The notes under the pieces were generated by a model. It saw nothing but the letters and a program-made list of their open reading frames with translations, did no database searches and was not told the origin of the DNA. From Azorhizobium doebereinerae UFLA1-100 (lineage in GTDB: Bacteria; Pseudomonadota; Alphaproteobacteria; Rhizobiales; Xanthobacteraceae): DNA of 64,000 nucleotides. A program made the translations under genes and the position numbers. This document shows, in pieces, positions 54,370 through 63,845 of this stretch. Location: contig NZ_AXBA01000006.1 in NCBI RefSeq assembly GCF_000473085.1, positions 1 through 64,000 of the forward strand, written 5' to 3'. Positions within the stretch are counted from its first letter, which is position 1, and the number at the start of each line of letters is the position of its first letter.

Positions 54370-55992
54370 ATGACCAGCCCCGCAGCCCCCGCCCCACAGC
54401 CGCCCGCGGCCCCCGCCAGCAGCTTCGCGCCGTTCCGCTGGCCGGTGTTCGCGGTGATCTGGGCCGCCACCGTGATCGGCAACATCGGCAGCTTCATGCG
54501 CGATGTGGCCTCGTCCTGGCTGGTCACCGACCTGTCCGGCTCACCCGCCGCCGTGGCGCTGGTGCAGGCGGCGGCGACACTGCCCATCTTCCTCCTCGCC
54601 ATTCCCGCCGGCGTGCTGTCGGACATTCTCGACCGGCGGCGTTTCCTCATCGCCGTGCAGCTTCTGCTGGCCTGCGTCAGCGCCAGCCTGATGGTGCTGT
54701 CGCACACCGGGGTGCTCACCGTCGGCCTGCTGGTGGGCCTCACCTTCATCGGCGGCATCGGCGCCGCGCTCATGGGGCCGACCTGGCAGGCCATCGTGCC
54801 CGAGCTGGTGCCGAGGAGCGACGTGCGCAGCGCCATCGCGCTCAACTCGCTGGGCATCAACGTGGCGCGGGCCATCGGCCCGGCGGCGGGCGGCGCGCTG
54901 CTGGCGGCGTTCGGCGCCTCCATCGCCTATGGCGCGGATGTGCTGAGCTATGTCTTCGTCGTCGGCGCGCTGCTGTGGTGGCGCCGCCCGGCGGGCGCGG
55001 ACGATGACCTGTCCGAGCGCTTCTTCGGCGCCTTCCGCGCCGGGCTGCGCTATGCGCGGGCAAGCCACGACCTGCATGTGGTGCTGGGCCGCGCGGCGGT
55101 GCATTTCCTTTTCGCCAGCGCCATCTGGGCGCTGCTGCCGCTGATCGCCCGCCGGCTGCTGGGGGGCGACGCGGCCTTCTACGGCGTGCTGCTCGGCGCC
55201 GTCGGCCTCGGCGCCATCGGCGGGGCGCTGCTGCTGCCGCGCCTGCGCGCCCGCCTCTCCGCGGACGGGCTGCTACTGCTGTCCGCGGTGATCACCGCGC
55301 TGGTCATGGCGGTGCTGGCCGCCGGGCCGCCGCAGGCCCTGGCGGTGGTGCTCCTGCTGCTGGTGGGCGCCGCCTGGATCGCCGCGCTGACGACGCTGAA
55401 CGGCGTCGCCCAGGCGATCCTGCCCAATTGGGTGCGCGGCCGGGCGCTGGCGGTCTATCTCACCGTGTTCAACGGCGCCATGACCGTGGGTAGCCTGTGC
55501 TGGGGCCTCGTCGCCCAGGAGACCGGCATCCGCGCGGCGCTGCTGATCTCGGCGGCGGGCCTCGCGGTGGCGGCGGCCCTGCTCCACCGCGTCCGGCTGC
55601 CGGAGGGCGAGGCGGACCTCATGCCCTCCAACCACTGGCCGGAGCCCCTGACCGGCGAGGAGGTGGAGCATGATCGCGGGCCGGTGCTGGTGCTGATCGA
55701 ATATCGCGTCGCCAGGGCCGACCGCGCCGCCTTCCAGCAGGCGGCGGACCGCTTCGGCGAGGAGCGCCGCCGCGACGGCGCCTATGCCTGCGGCATCACC
55801 GAGGACGCGGCCGATCCGGAGAGGCTGGTGGAGTGGTTCATGGTGGAATCCTGGGCCGAGCACCTGCGCCAGCACAAGCGCGTCTCGCAGGCCGACGCGG
55901 ACCTGCAGACCGACATGCTGCGCTACCATATCGGCCCCGAGGCGCCGGTGGTGCGCCATTTCCTCACCCTGGAGCCGCCGGCGCGACGGTAG
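54370..55992 (+). CDS. MFS exporter (MFS_3/EntS-like) with C-terminal alpha/beta-barrel domain
   Basis: The 540 residues comprise about 12 helices up to residue 410, opening with FRWPVFAVIWAATVIGNIGSFMRDVASSWLV and the loop DILDRRRF. Residues about 435-540 then form a soluble domain (VLVLIEYRVARADRAAFQQ ... WFMVESWAEHLRQHKRV) resembling the dimeric antibiotic-biosynthesis-monooxygenase fold. This fused layout is known for part of the MFS_3 group. It probably exports a small compound. The ribosome site GGGAGGA is good. Confidence 0.86.
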   Translation: MTSPAAPAPQPPAAPASSFAPFRWPVFAVIWAATVIGNIGSFMRDVASSWLVTDLSGSPAAVALVQAAATLPIFLLAIPAGVLSDILDRRRFLIAVQLLLACVSASLMVLSHTGVLTVGLLVGLTFIGGIGAALMGPTWQAIVPELVPRSDVRSAIALNSLGINVARAIGPAAGGALLAAFGASIAYGADVLSYVFVVGALLWWRRPAGADDDLSERFFGAFRAGLRYARASHDLHVVLGRAAVHFLFASAIWALLPLIARRLLGGDAAFYGVLLGAVGLGAIGGALLLPRLRARLSADGLLLLSAVITALVMAVLAAGPPQALAVVLLLLVGAAWIAALTTLNGVAQAILPNWVRGRALAVYLTVFNGAMTVGSLCWGLVAQETGIRAALLISAAGLAVAAALLHRVRLPEGEADLMPSNHWPEPLTGEEVEHDRGPVLVLIEYRVARADRAAFQQAADRFGEERRRDGAYACGITEDAADPERLVEWFMVESWAEHLRQHKRVSQADADLQTDMLRYHIGPEAPVVRHFLTLEPPARR

Positions 55993-56186
55993 CCGGCGGC
56001 CGGCCTCCATCACGGCTTCGTGGCCGGGAAAGCCACGGGGGGAGCTATAGGATACAAGACGGGGCGTCCCGGATCAGGCTTTGTGGACGTGCAGCGGTCG
56101 GGGCTGCGGCGGTTGGGGCTCAGCCTCGCCCGTCGTTCCGCGACGTCGCGGCAGGCCCTGTGGCAGTCTCGAATCCGTCCGGGAAG

Positions 56187-59111
56187 ATGAATCATCGCTC
56201 CACCCAAGACGTGTTTTCGGAATTCGGCGCCGCGGACGCGGCGTTCCGGCCGGCGCTCGGCGACATGGCCCGCGCGCCGCTCGGCGCAGGAGCGGGGGAG
56301 GCAGGAGCGGGCGAGGCGGTGGCGGGCGAGGCGCAGGTCGCCTTCGGCGACTTCCTCCTCTGCCGCGCGACGCAGCGCGTCAGCCGCAACGGCCAGACCG
56401 TCCGCCTGGGCAGCCGTGCCCGCGACATTCTCTTCGCCCTGCTGGAGACGCCGGGCCAGGTGGTGCCGCATCAGGCGCTGATGGCGCGGGTCTGGCCGGA
56501 CACGGTGGTGGAGGAGGGCGCGCTACGGGTGCATGTGGCGGCCCTGCGCAAGGCGCTGGACGACGGGCCGGACGTGCGCATGATCGTCACCGAGACCGGC
56601 CGGGGCTATCGCTTCGCAGCGCCCGTGACGGTGCGCCCCGGCGCGTCCGGATCGCCCGATCCGCGCCCCCAGCCGCAGGGAACGCTGCCGACGCCGCTCT
56701 ACAAGCTGATCGGCCGCGGCGACCTCGTCACCGGCCTGGTCGAGCAGGTCCTCAGGCACCGCCTGCTGACCATCGCGGGGCCGGGCGGCATCGGCAAGAC
56801 CTCGGTCGGGCTGGCGGTCGCCCACGGCTTTGCCGCCCGGACCGGCCATCCGGCCTGCTTCGTGGATCTGGCGCCGGTGATGAACGGCGCGCGCGTGGCG
56901 GCGGCGGTGGCCCGCCGGCTGGGCATCACGGTGGCGCAGGAGCACGCGCTCCCCGCGCTCACCGCCGCCCTCGCCGAGCGGCCGACCCTGCTGCTGCTGG
57001 ACAATTGCGAGCATCTGGTGGACGCGGTGGCGGACCTCGCCGAGACGCTGCTGCGCGGCGCCCCCGCCGCCCGCCTGCTGCTGACCAGCCGTGAGCCGCT
57101 GCGGGCGGAAGGCGAATGGGTGCACCGCCTCAGCGCCCTGGCGGCCCCGCCGCCGGAGGAGAGCCATGCGCCCGGCCGGGCCATCGCCTATCCGGCGGTC
57201 GAACTGTTCGTCGAGCGGGCGCGGGCGATCCAGCATCATTTCGTGCTGACCGAGGCCAATGTGGCGGCGGTGTGCGACATCTGCATCCGGCTGGACGGCC
57301 TGCCGCTGGCGCTGGAATTCGCCGCCGCGCGGCTCGACGTCATGGACGTGGCGACGCTGGCGGGGCGGCTCGATGACCGCTTCTCGCTGCTCACCAAGGG
57401 CAAGCGCACGGCGGTGCCGCGCCAGCAGACGCTGCGCGCGGTGCTGGACTGGAGCTACGAACTGCTGGACGGGCCCAGCCAGGCCGCGCTGCGCCGGCTC
57501 TCGGTGTTCCGCGCCTGCTTCGATCTGCGGGCCGCCATGGCGGTCATCGCCGGGCCGGGCCCGGACGGGACCGGGGGACGCTACCGGACAGCACAGCTGG
57601 ACGAGGCCGAGGCGCTCGACGCGATCGCCGACCTCGTCGCCAAGTCGCTGCTGGTGGTGGAGGCGCGGCATGGCGGCTCGGACTACCGGATGCTGGAGAC
57701 CACCCGGCAATATGCCCTGCGGCGGCTGGCGGAGACCGAGGAGGAGGCCGACGCCAAGCGGCGCCATGCCCGGCACTATTGCGTGCTGTTCTCCGAGGCC
57801 AATGCGGTGTGGGAGGGCAAGGCCAGCCGCGACTGGATCCGCGCGCGCAGCCGCAGCATCGACGACATCCGCGCCGCCTTCGCCTGGGCCTTCTCGGCCG
57901 AGGGGGACGCGGCCATCCGGCTGCAATTGCTCAGCACGGCGGCCTTCGTCTGGTTCGACCTGTCGCTGCCGTCCGAATTCATGCCGCTGGCGGAGCGGGC
58001 GCTCAGCCGCACCAGCCTCGCCGATTTCGAGGGCACGGCGGAGCATGTGGGCCTGCTCACTGCCTATGGCCATGCGCTCTGGCACGTGCGCGGCCCGGGG
58101 CCGGAGATGAGCGGCGCGTTCGCGAGCGCGCAGGCCATGGCCCGCGGGCTCGGCCTGGCCTCGCTGGAGCGGCGCGCGCTGTGGGGCGTCTGGGCGCACC
58201 ATCTGCTGTCGGGCGATTATCCGGCCAGCCTGGAGGCGGCCGAAGCCTATGAGCGCCTCGCCCCCAACGGGGAGGACGTGGCGGGCTACGCCGCCGGGCG
58301 GCGCATGTTCGCCATCTCCCGCCATTTCCTCGGCCACCACGGCGAATGCCGGCAGATCGTCGAGGGCCTGATGCAGGCCGAGCGGACCTTCGCCCGGCCC
58401 AATTACGCCAATGTGGCGCAGGTGGACGCGCGCATCGCCGCGCTTGCCTTCCGCATGCGCACGCTCTGGCTGGAAGGCCATGTGGACGAGGCGCTGGAGC
58501 TGGCGCGCGGCTTCGCCACCTACGGCTCGGTCGGGCACGACCTGTCGGCCTGCTATTGCTATGCGGTGGGCGCGCTGCCGGTGGCGCTGTGGAGCGGCGA
58601 CACCAATCTCGCCTCGGCGCTGCTGCCGGGCCTCCTGGCCCGCGCCCGCCAGCGCGGCCTGCGCTACTGGGAGCTGTGGGGCGAGGGCTTCGCCGAGGCG
58701 CTCGGCCAGCGCGCCGCGCCGCCGGACGAGGCCGACATCATGCAGCTGGAGATGTTCGCCACCTTCGGCTCGCAGGCCGCGCTGGCCCGGCTGGAGGCGG
58801 CCGGGCGCCTGGACGCCGCCGCCTGGACCCAGCCCGAGCTGCTGCGCCGGCGCGCGCTGCGGCGGATGGACGGCGACCCCGCCGGGGCGGAGGCGGACCT
58901 CACGCGCGCGCTGGCCCTGGCCGAGCGGCAAGGCGCCCGCTCCTGGGCGCTGCGCTGCGCCACCGCCCTGGCCGGCCTGCTGCGGACGCAGGGGCGGGAT
59001 GCGGCGGCGCTGGCCCTGCTGGCGCCGGCGCGCAGCCGTCTCGACGGCGGCCGGGCGAGCGCCGACGTGGCGGCGGCGGACCGGCTGATCGCCGGCCTGA
59101 AAGGGGCGTAA
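56187..59111 (+). CDS. Winged-helix ATPase transcriptional regulator (NB-ARC/TPR type)
   Basis: The 974 residues comprise an OmpR-type winged helix at about 50-150 (LGSRARDILFALLETPGQVV, then LRVHVAALRKAL) and an NTPase domain with P-loop GPGGIGKTS near 198-206 and Walker B LLLLDNCEHLVD. A long helical repeat region follows to the end. This is the COG3903-type predicted ATPase with a DNA-binding domain, a one-protein signal-switch like MalT or AfsR. No receiver domain is present. The ATG at 56187 is chosen since the frame upstream overlaps the MFS gene. The neighbouring AraC gene is on the same strand. Confidence 0.85.
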   Translation: MNHRSTQDVFSEFGAADAAFRPALGDMARAPLGAGAGEAGAGEAVAGEAQVAFGDFLLCRATQRVSRNGQTVRLGSRARDILFALLETPGQVVPHQALMARVWPDTVVEEGALRVHVAALRKALDDGPDVRMIVTETGRGYRFAAPVTVRPGASGSPDPRPQPQGTLPTPLYKLIGRGDLVTGLVEQVLRHRLLTIAGPGGIGKTSVGLAVAHGFAARTGHPACFVDLAPVMNGARVAAAVARRLGITVAQEHALPALTAALAERPTLLLLDNCEHLVDAVADLAETLLRGAPAARLLLTSREPLRAEGEWVHRLSALAAPPPEESHAPGRAIAYPAVELFVERARAIQHHFVLTEANVAAVCDICIRLDGLPLALEFAAARLDVMDVATLAGRLDDRFSLLTKGKRTAVPRQQTLRAVLDWSYELLDGPSQAALRRLSVFRACFDLRAAMAVIAGPGPDGTGGRYRTAQLDEAEALDAIADLVAKSLLVVEARHGGSDYRMLETTRQYALRRLAETEEEADAKRRHARHYCVLFSEANAVWEGKASRDWIRARSRSIDDIRAAFAWAFSAEGDAAIRLQLLSTAAFVWFDLSLPSEFMPLAERALSRTSLADFEGTAEHVGLLTAYGHALWHVRGPGPEMSGAFASAQAMARGLGLASLERRALWGVWAHHLLSGDYPASLEAAEAYERLAPNGEDVAGYAAGRRMFAISRHFLGHHGECRQIVEGLMQAERTFARPNYANVAQVDARIAALAFRMRTLWLEGHVDEALELARGFATYGSVGHDLSACYCYAVGALPVALWSGDTNLASALLPGLLARARQRGLRYWELWGEGFAEALGQRAAPPDEADIMQLEMFATFGSQAALARLEAAGRLDAAAWTQPELLRRRALRRMDGDPAGAEADLTRALALAERQGARSWALRCATALAGLLRTQGRDAAALALLAPARSRLDGGRASADVAAADRLIAGLKGA

Positions 59112-59235
59112 GGCCCCGGTGGCAGGCGCGGCTTTGCATCACTTCACACAGCTTAACGCCGCGCGCGGGAGCGTCCGGACTAGGCTGCCGGTGTCCGGGC
59201 CGCCCGCCCTGAGCCCGGCCGCCCTGGAGAGATCC

Positions 59236-59841
59236 ATGCCCCTGGCACCCCCGTTCCGGCGTCCCCCGGCGCCGGCCGAGCCCGATCCCGAGACCTCCGC
59301 CTTGCTGAGTGCCCGCCTGCGCCGCCTGCTGGACGAGGCCGGGCAGGCGCTGGAGGGGGACATGAACCGCGCCCGCGGCTGCATCGCCCGCGCCACCGCT
59401 CTGCTGCGGCAGGAGGAGGCCTCGGCCGGGGCCGGCTCCGGCCGGCTCGCGCCGTGGCAGATGCGCGAGGTGACGCGCTTCATCGACGCCCACATCGCCC
59501 GCAACATCGCCATCGAGGAGCTGGCGGCGCTGGCGCGCCTCAGCCCGAGCCATTTCTCCAAGCGCTTCCGCGCCCGCTTCGGCCTGTCGCCCTACAATTA
59601 CGTGCTCGCCCGCCGGGTGGAGCTGGCGCAGCAGATGATGACCGGCTCGCAGGACAGCCTGTCGGAGATCGCGCTCAACTGCGGCTTCTCCGACCAGGCG
59701 CATTTCTCCCGCGTGTTCAAGCGCGTGACCGGGGAGAGCCCGAACGCCTGGCGCCGCCTGTGGCGCGCCGCCCCGCCGCGCCCGCGCGTGTCCGCCACCG
59801 AGGCCGCCGAGGCCGCCCGGGACAGCGGGATGGGACGATGA
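59236..59841 (+). CDS. AraC-family regulator (short form)
   Basis: The 201 residues comprise a Pro-rich N-terminus, a short helix-rich linker, and a C-terminal double helix-turn-helix at about 75-180 (IEELAALARLSPSHFSKRFRARFG, then LSEIALNCGFSDQAHFSRVFKR). There is no evident sensor domain. The ATG at 59236 with GGAGAG is preferred over a start at 59119. It sits between the large ATPase regulator and the HSL-family protein. Confidence 0.88.
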   Translation: MPLAPPFRRPPAPAEPDPETSALLSARLRRLLDEAGQALEGDMNRARGCIARATALLRQEEASAGAGSGRLAPWQMREVTRFIDAHIARNIAIEELAALARLSPSHFSKRFRARFGLSPYNYVLARRVELAQQMMTGSQDSLSEIALNCGFSDQAHFSRVFKRVTGESPNAWRRLWRAAPPRPRVSATEAAEAARDSGMGR

Positions 59842-59960
59842 GGGGAGGGCGGACCACCTCCGGCGCGAGCCCGCCGCACCGGCGCGGCCGCCGGGCGGCA
59901 ATGCCACGCACGGGGCCGGGCCGTGCCCCGCAGGACGTTCGAGCGTGATCGGAATTCGCC

Positions 59961-60980
59961 GTGGTGTCACCGCAGGACAAGGACCTTGGGGCGGCGTCCC
60001 CGCCGGATGGGCTGGCGACGCCGGCCTCCGCCCATCCGGTGCTGGATGCGCTCACCCAGGCCTTTCTGGATAAGCTGGCGGAAGGCCCCGAGGGCGGGGC
60101 CGAGCCCGCCGGCCCCGCCGCGGCGCGGGCGCGCTTCGAGCGCCTCCAGGCCGGCCATGGCGGCATCGCCTGCGCCGCCACCTGCCACCTGCTGGCGGCC
60201 GGCCCGGCGGGCGCGGTGCCGGTCGTCATCTACCGGCCGGCGCCGGCCGGGCCGCCGCTGCCGTTCCTGTTCTATGTCCATGGCGGCGGCTGGGTTGCCG
60301 GCGGCGGCGCCACCCACGAGCGGCTGGCCTGCGACCTCGCCCTCGGCGCCGGCATCGCCGTGGTGCTGGTGGAGTGTCCGCACGCCCCGGACCATCGCCA
60401 TCCGGCGCAGGTGGAGCTGGCCTATGCGGCGCTCGCGCACGTGGTGGCGCAGGCCGGCGCGCTCGGCCTCGACGGCGCGCGCTTCGCCCTCGGCGGCGAC
60501 GGCACCGGCGGTACCACGGCGGCGGTGCTGGCGCTCCTGGCCAAGGCCCGGCGCGGCCCGGCGGGCCGGCTTCAGCTGCTGTTCTGCCCGGTCACCGCGC
60601 CGCCGTCGGACCGGGGCTCCTATGCGGATTTCGCGCACGGGCCGTGGCTCACCGCCGCCACCATGCGCCTGCTGTTCCTGGCGCAATTCCCCGACGGCCC
60701 GCCGGCGACGGTGGCGGCCCTGCCCTGCCACGCCACGGCGGCGGAGATGGAGGACCTGCCGCCGGCGCTGATCGTCACCGCCGAGGCGGACGTGCTGCGC
60801 GACGAGGCGGAGGCCTATGGCCGCCGCCTGATGCAGGCGGGGGTGCCGGTCACGCTCACCCGCTATCTCGGCGCCATCCACGGCTTCATGGTGCTGAACG
60901 CCTTGGCCGAGACCGTCGCCGCCCGCGCCGCCGTGGGGCAGGCCTGCGCCGCGCTGCGCTCCGCGCTGGAAGCGGCCTGA
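59961..60980 (+). CDS. HSL-family alpha/beta-hydrolase-fold protein lacking the serine nucleophile
   Basis: This 339-residue protein looks like hormone-sensitive-lipase-type esterases. It has the oxyanion motif HGGGW (107-111), a modified ECPHAPDHRHP segment, the acid in EADVLRDEAEAY, and the histidine in GAIHGFMVL. The nucleophile elbow, normally GDSAGG, reads GDGTGG (179-184), so glycine 181 stands where serine should be. The read is unambiguous in the DNA. It is either catalytically dead (a binder or regulator) or uses a different mechanism. The start is GTG. Confidence 0.87.
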   Translation: MVSPQDKDLGAASPPDGLATPASAHPVLDALTQAFLDKLAEGPEGGAEPAGPAAARARFERLQAGHGGIACAATCHLLAAGPAGAVPVVIYRPAPAGPPLPFLFYVHGGGWVAGGGATHERLACDLALGAGIAVVLVECPHAPDHRHPAQVELAYAALAHVVAQAGALGLDGARFALGGDGTGGTTAAVLALLAKARRGPAGRLQLLFCPVTAPPSDRGSYADFAHGPWLTAATMRLLFLAQFPDGPPATVAALPCHATAAEMEDLPPALIVTAEADVLRDEAEAYGRRLMQAGVPVTLTRYLGAIHGFMVLNALAETVAARAAVGQACAALRSALEAA

Positions 60981-61122
60981 GCCGGGGCCCGCGTCGTGCC
61001 GTTGTGGCCCTGTTGTGGCCCGCTTCATGCAAAGCGTCCGGTGCCGGCGGGCATCACCGCGCGTGCCGGCACCGGAAATCCAGGGCTGGCCAGCCTCCGC
61101 GCGGCCGGCGGGAGGCGGGACC

Positions 61123-61350
61123 ATGCCGTTGTTCAGCTATCATTGTCCGACCTGCGACAAGGATGTCGAGCTGCTGATGCGCCTGTCGGACACGCCGGTG
61201 TGCCCCACCTGCGGCGGCACGGCGATGGAGCGCCTGATGTCGCGCGTGGCGCCGGAACTGAAGAGCCCCGGCCTGCTGAAGGCGGCCCGCGCCCGCGCCG
61301 GCCGCGAGGGGCACCTGAGCAATTTCAGCCGCTCGGAACGCGGCGGCTGA
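61123..61350 (+). CDS. FmdB-family zinc ribbon protein
   Basis: This 75-residue protein has an N-terminal zinc ribbon with two CxxC pairs (YHCPTCDKDVELL and VCPTCGG), the typical FmdB/CxxC_CxxC_SSSS pattern, and a basic polar tail. The family is linked to formamide and amide metabolism regulators, but its molecular function is unclear. A good GGAGGCGG precedes the ATG. It stands alone, convergent with an MFS gene. Confidence 0.85.
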   Translation: MPLFSYHCPTCDKDVELLMRLSDTPVCPTCGGTAMERLMSRVAPELKSPGLLKAARARAGREGHLSNFSRSERGG

Positions 61351-61371
61351 CCGGCCGCGCCGTCCGGGCGC

Positions 61372-62523
61372 TCAGGCGCTCCGGCGCAGCACGGCGACGA
61401 GGGTGAACAGGCCGCAGGCGGCCACCGCGAACCAGGCGAGGCCGTGGGTGGTACCTTGCATGGCGAAGCCCGCCGCCAGCGGGCCGACCAGCGCGCCGCC
61501 GCCCCAGGTCAGGCCCATCACCGCATAGATGCCCACCAGGTTGCCGCCGCTGAAGCGGCTGCCGACGATGGTCAGCGTCAGGGTGTAGATGCCGACGAAC
61601 GCCCCGCCCCAGACGAACAGCAGCGCGTAGGTGGCGATCGGATTGAGCAGCGCCAGCGGCCACAGCGCGGCGCCCGCCGTGGCGATGACGCCGCAGCCGA
61701 TCACCAGCGTGCGGCGGTCGAATGTGTCGCCCAGCCAGCCGATGGGCAGCTGGAGCAGGATGGCGCCCACCATCATCACCGTCATGAGTTGGGTGGCCTG
61801 CGCCTCCGCCCAGCCGAGGTTGATCGCATAGAGGGCGAGGAAGGACAGGCCCGCCGTCTCCACCGCCGCGTTCAGCACGGTGGCGGCGATGGCCACCGGC
61901 GCCATGGCGGCGAAGCGCAGAGGATTGCCGACGCTGGGCTTCTCATAGGCCGGGGCGGAGACGAAGGGGGCGAGGATGAACACGCCCGCCGCCAGCGCGA
62001 GGCCGGCGCCCACCAGATAGGGCATCGGCCCGTGGGTGCCCAGCAGCGAGAGGATCCACGGCCCCAGCGCCAGGCCGATGGAGAGCGCCGCCGTGTAGAT
62101 GGCCATGGAACGGGCGCGGGTGTCCTCGGTGGACAGGGCGTTGATCCAGGTCTCCGACAGCACGAACAGGGCCTCCGCGGACATGCCCAGCAGCACGCGC
62201 AGCACGAACCACAGCCAGATCGCCGAGACCTGGGAGAAGGCCACCAGCACCGCCGCCGAGGCGGCGAGCGAGGCGAGGATCAGCCGGCGCGGGCCGAGCC
62301 TGGCCACCAGGCGCGGCAGCAGCACGGCGGTGATGAGCACGCCCACCGCGTGCATGGCCGCATTGGCGCCGATCACGGCATCGCTCAGCCCGCGCTGCGC
62401 CAGGTCGAAGGCGATCAGCGGCGCGCTCAGCGAATAGGTGAGGCCGAACATCATCGCGGTGAGGATGACGGCGGCGCGGGAGAGGATGTCCGCGCGTGGC
62501 GCGCGCGTGGGCAGGCTGCTCAT
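61372..62523 (-). CDS. MFS transporter (YcaD-like)
   Basis: This 383-residue protein has 12 predicted helices and the MFS loop RLGPRRLI near residue 75, followed by GMSAEALFVLSETWINAL, the pattern of YcaD-type small MFS exporters. The substrate is unknown. Its ATG overlaps the stop of the upstream HdeD-like gene by four bases, so the two are coupled. Confidence 0.88.
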   Translation of the reverse strand: MSSLPTRAPRADILSRAAVILTAMMFGLTYSLSAPLIAFDLAQRGLSDAVIGANAAMHAVGVLITAVLLPRLVARLGPRRLILASLAASAAVLVAFSQVSAIWLWFVLRVLLGMSAEALFVLSETWINALSTEDTRARSMAIYTAALSIGLALGPWILSLLGTHGPMPYLVGAGLALAAGVFILAPFVSAPAYEKPSVGNPLRFAAMAPVAIAATVLNAAVETAGLSFLALYAINLGWAEAQATQLMTVMMVGAILLQLPIGWLGDTFDRRTLVIGCGVIATAGAALWPLALLNPIATYALLFVWGGAFVGIYTLTLTIVGSRFSGGNLVGIYAVMGLTWGGGALVGPLAAGFAMQGTTHGLAWFAVAACGLFTLVAVLRRSA

Positions 62524-63845
62524 GAGGTCGCTGTGTCCAGGGAGCGGTCGGTCCTGAGGCGGCGCAGGAAGGCGAGGGCACGCACGTGCCAGGGGTCGCG
62601 GGCGCTATCGACGATGCGTTGCAGCGCCCGCGCGTAGTCGAGCACCATGCCCGGGGTCCAGCACATGGTCTGCGCCCGCGCGCGCAGGTAGGCGGCGGCC
62701 CAGAGGTCCGGGTTGAGTTGCAGCGCGAACACCCGCAGCAGCGGGAAGCGGCAGTCCAGCACGCCTTCGAGGGCCGAATCCAGCGCCCCGGCCACCGCCA
62801 CCGAGCAGTTGCGGTTGGTGAGGTTGTAGATGGAGTCCTGCTTGTAGCCGGCCCAATAGGCCCGCAGGCGTCGCGGGCTGAAATGGCGCAGCTCCACCTT
62901 CTGGTCCGCCGGGCACCATTCCGCCGATTCCGCCGCATAGGACGGCTGGAAGCGGCCGGGCATGTTGGCGGCTTCCCGCCCGTGGAACAGCCGGGTCACC
63001 GGGCTGTTGGCGTCGATGTCCGCGCCGGGCCAGTGGCTGATGTAGAGATCGTTGTATTCGAGCGCGGAATGGCCGGTGGACATGGCTCCGTCCACGTCCC
63101 GCGCGCCGATGTAGCGTTCGATGACCGGCCGGCGTTCCTTCACGTCGGCCGAGCCGACCGGCGTCCAGATGCGCACCGTCAGCACGCCCTCCGGCGGCGG
63201 CTCCGGCGTGTCGGAGCGCACCAGCACGGGGGCGTTCTCGTTCCAATTCCGCGTGCCGAAGGCGGGCAGCGCGTAGAACGCCACTTCCTCCGGCTCGTTG
63301 CGCAGCCACAGGCCGATGCGCAGCACGCCGACGCCCCAGCCGGCCAGCAGCAGGCTGAGGCACAGCGGCACGTTGTAGCTGTGCGGCAGCGGCCATTCGA
63401 CGATGATCAGCACCGCCAGCACCACCTCGCCCGCCACCAGCGCGGCCGAGAGCGGCCAGCGCCGATAGCGCACCAAAGCGATGGTGCCGAGCCGCCACAG
63501 GCCGTCGGCGATGAGGCTGAGCCCCAGCAGCCAGGCGAGGATGGCATCGGAATGCATCGGATGGTCGAGGACCAGGAAGCCCACCAGCAGCATGAGCGCC
63601 GCCTTCACGCCGCGCAGCAGCCGCGCCGTCAGCGTCTGCGCGTGGACGAGGCCGGACAAAGCGACGATCCCCTCCAGCAGGAACACCACGCCGAAGGCCT
63701 GCGTCGCGGTGGAGGCGAAGCCGTCCACGAGGTCGCCGATCAGCAGCGCCGCGCAGGCGAGCAGGGCGACGCCCAGCCCGGCGAGCACCCACCAGCGCCG
63801 ACGCACCGCATCCGCGCCGATCAGCAACAGGGCAAGCTGGACCAT
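62520..63845 (-). CDS. HdeD-like (DUF308) membrane protein with putative permuted papain-like domain
   Basis: The 441 residues comprise about six or more helices in residues 5-180, of the DUF308/HdeD repeat type, then a soluble domain from about 195. That domain holds GHSALEY (His259), YISHWPG (His271) and NLTNRNCSVAVAGALDSAL (Cys347). A histidine first and a cysteine later in an NC-x-x motif is the order of circularly permuted NlpC/P60 (LRAT/YaeF-type) hydrolases. Catalysis is inferred from motif order only. The ATG at 63845 is chosen over 63917. It is coupled to the downstream MFS gene. Confidence 0.75.
   Translation of the reverse strand: MVQLALLLIGADAVRRRWWVLAGLGVALLACAALLIGDLVDGFASTATQAFGVVFLLEGIVALSGLVHAQTLTARLLRGVKAALMLLVGFLVLDHPMHSDAILAWLLGLSLIADGLWRLGTIALVRYRRWPLSAALVAGEVVLAVLIIVEWPLPHSYNVPLCLSLLLAGWGVGVLRIGLWLRNEPEEVAFYALPAFGTRNWNENAPVLVRSDTPEPPPEGVLTVRIWTPVGSADVKERRPVIERYIGARDVDGAMSTGHSALEYNDLYISHWPGADIDANSPVTRLFHGREAANMPGRFQPSYAAESAEWCPADQKVELRHFSPRRLRAYWAGYKQDSIYNLTNRNCSVAVAGALDSALEGVLDCRFPLLRVFALQLNPDLWAAAYLRARAQTMCWTPGMVLDYARALQRIVDSARDPWHVRALAFLRRLRTDRSLDTATS

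Noticed and set aside
56523-58931. Long minus-strand frame opposite the ATPase regulator
   Set aside because: Shadow of the regulator's codon pattern, with no recognisable domain.
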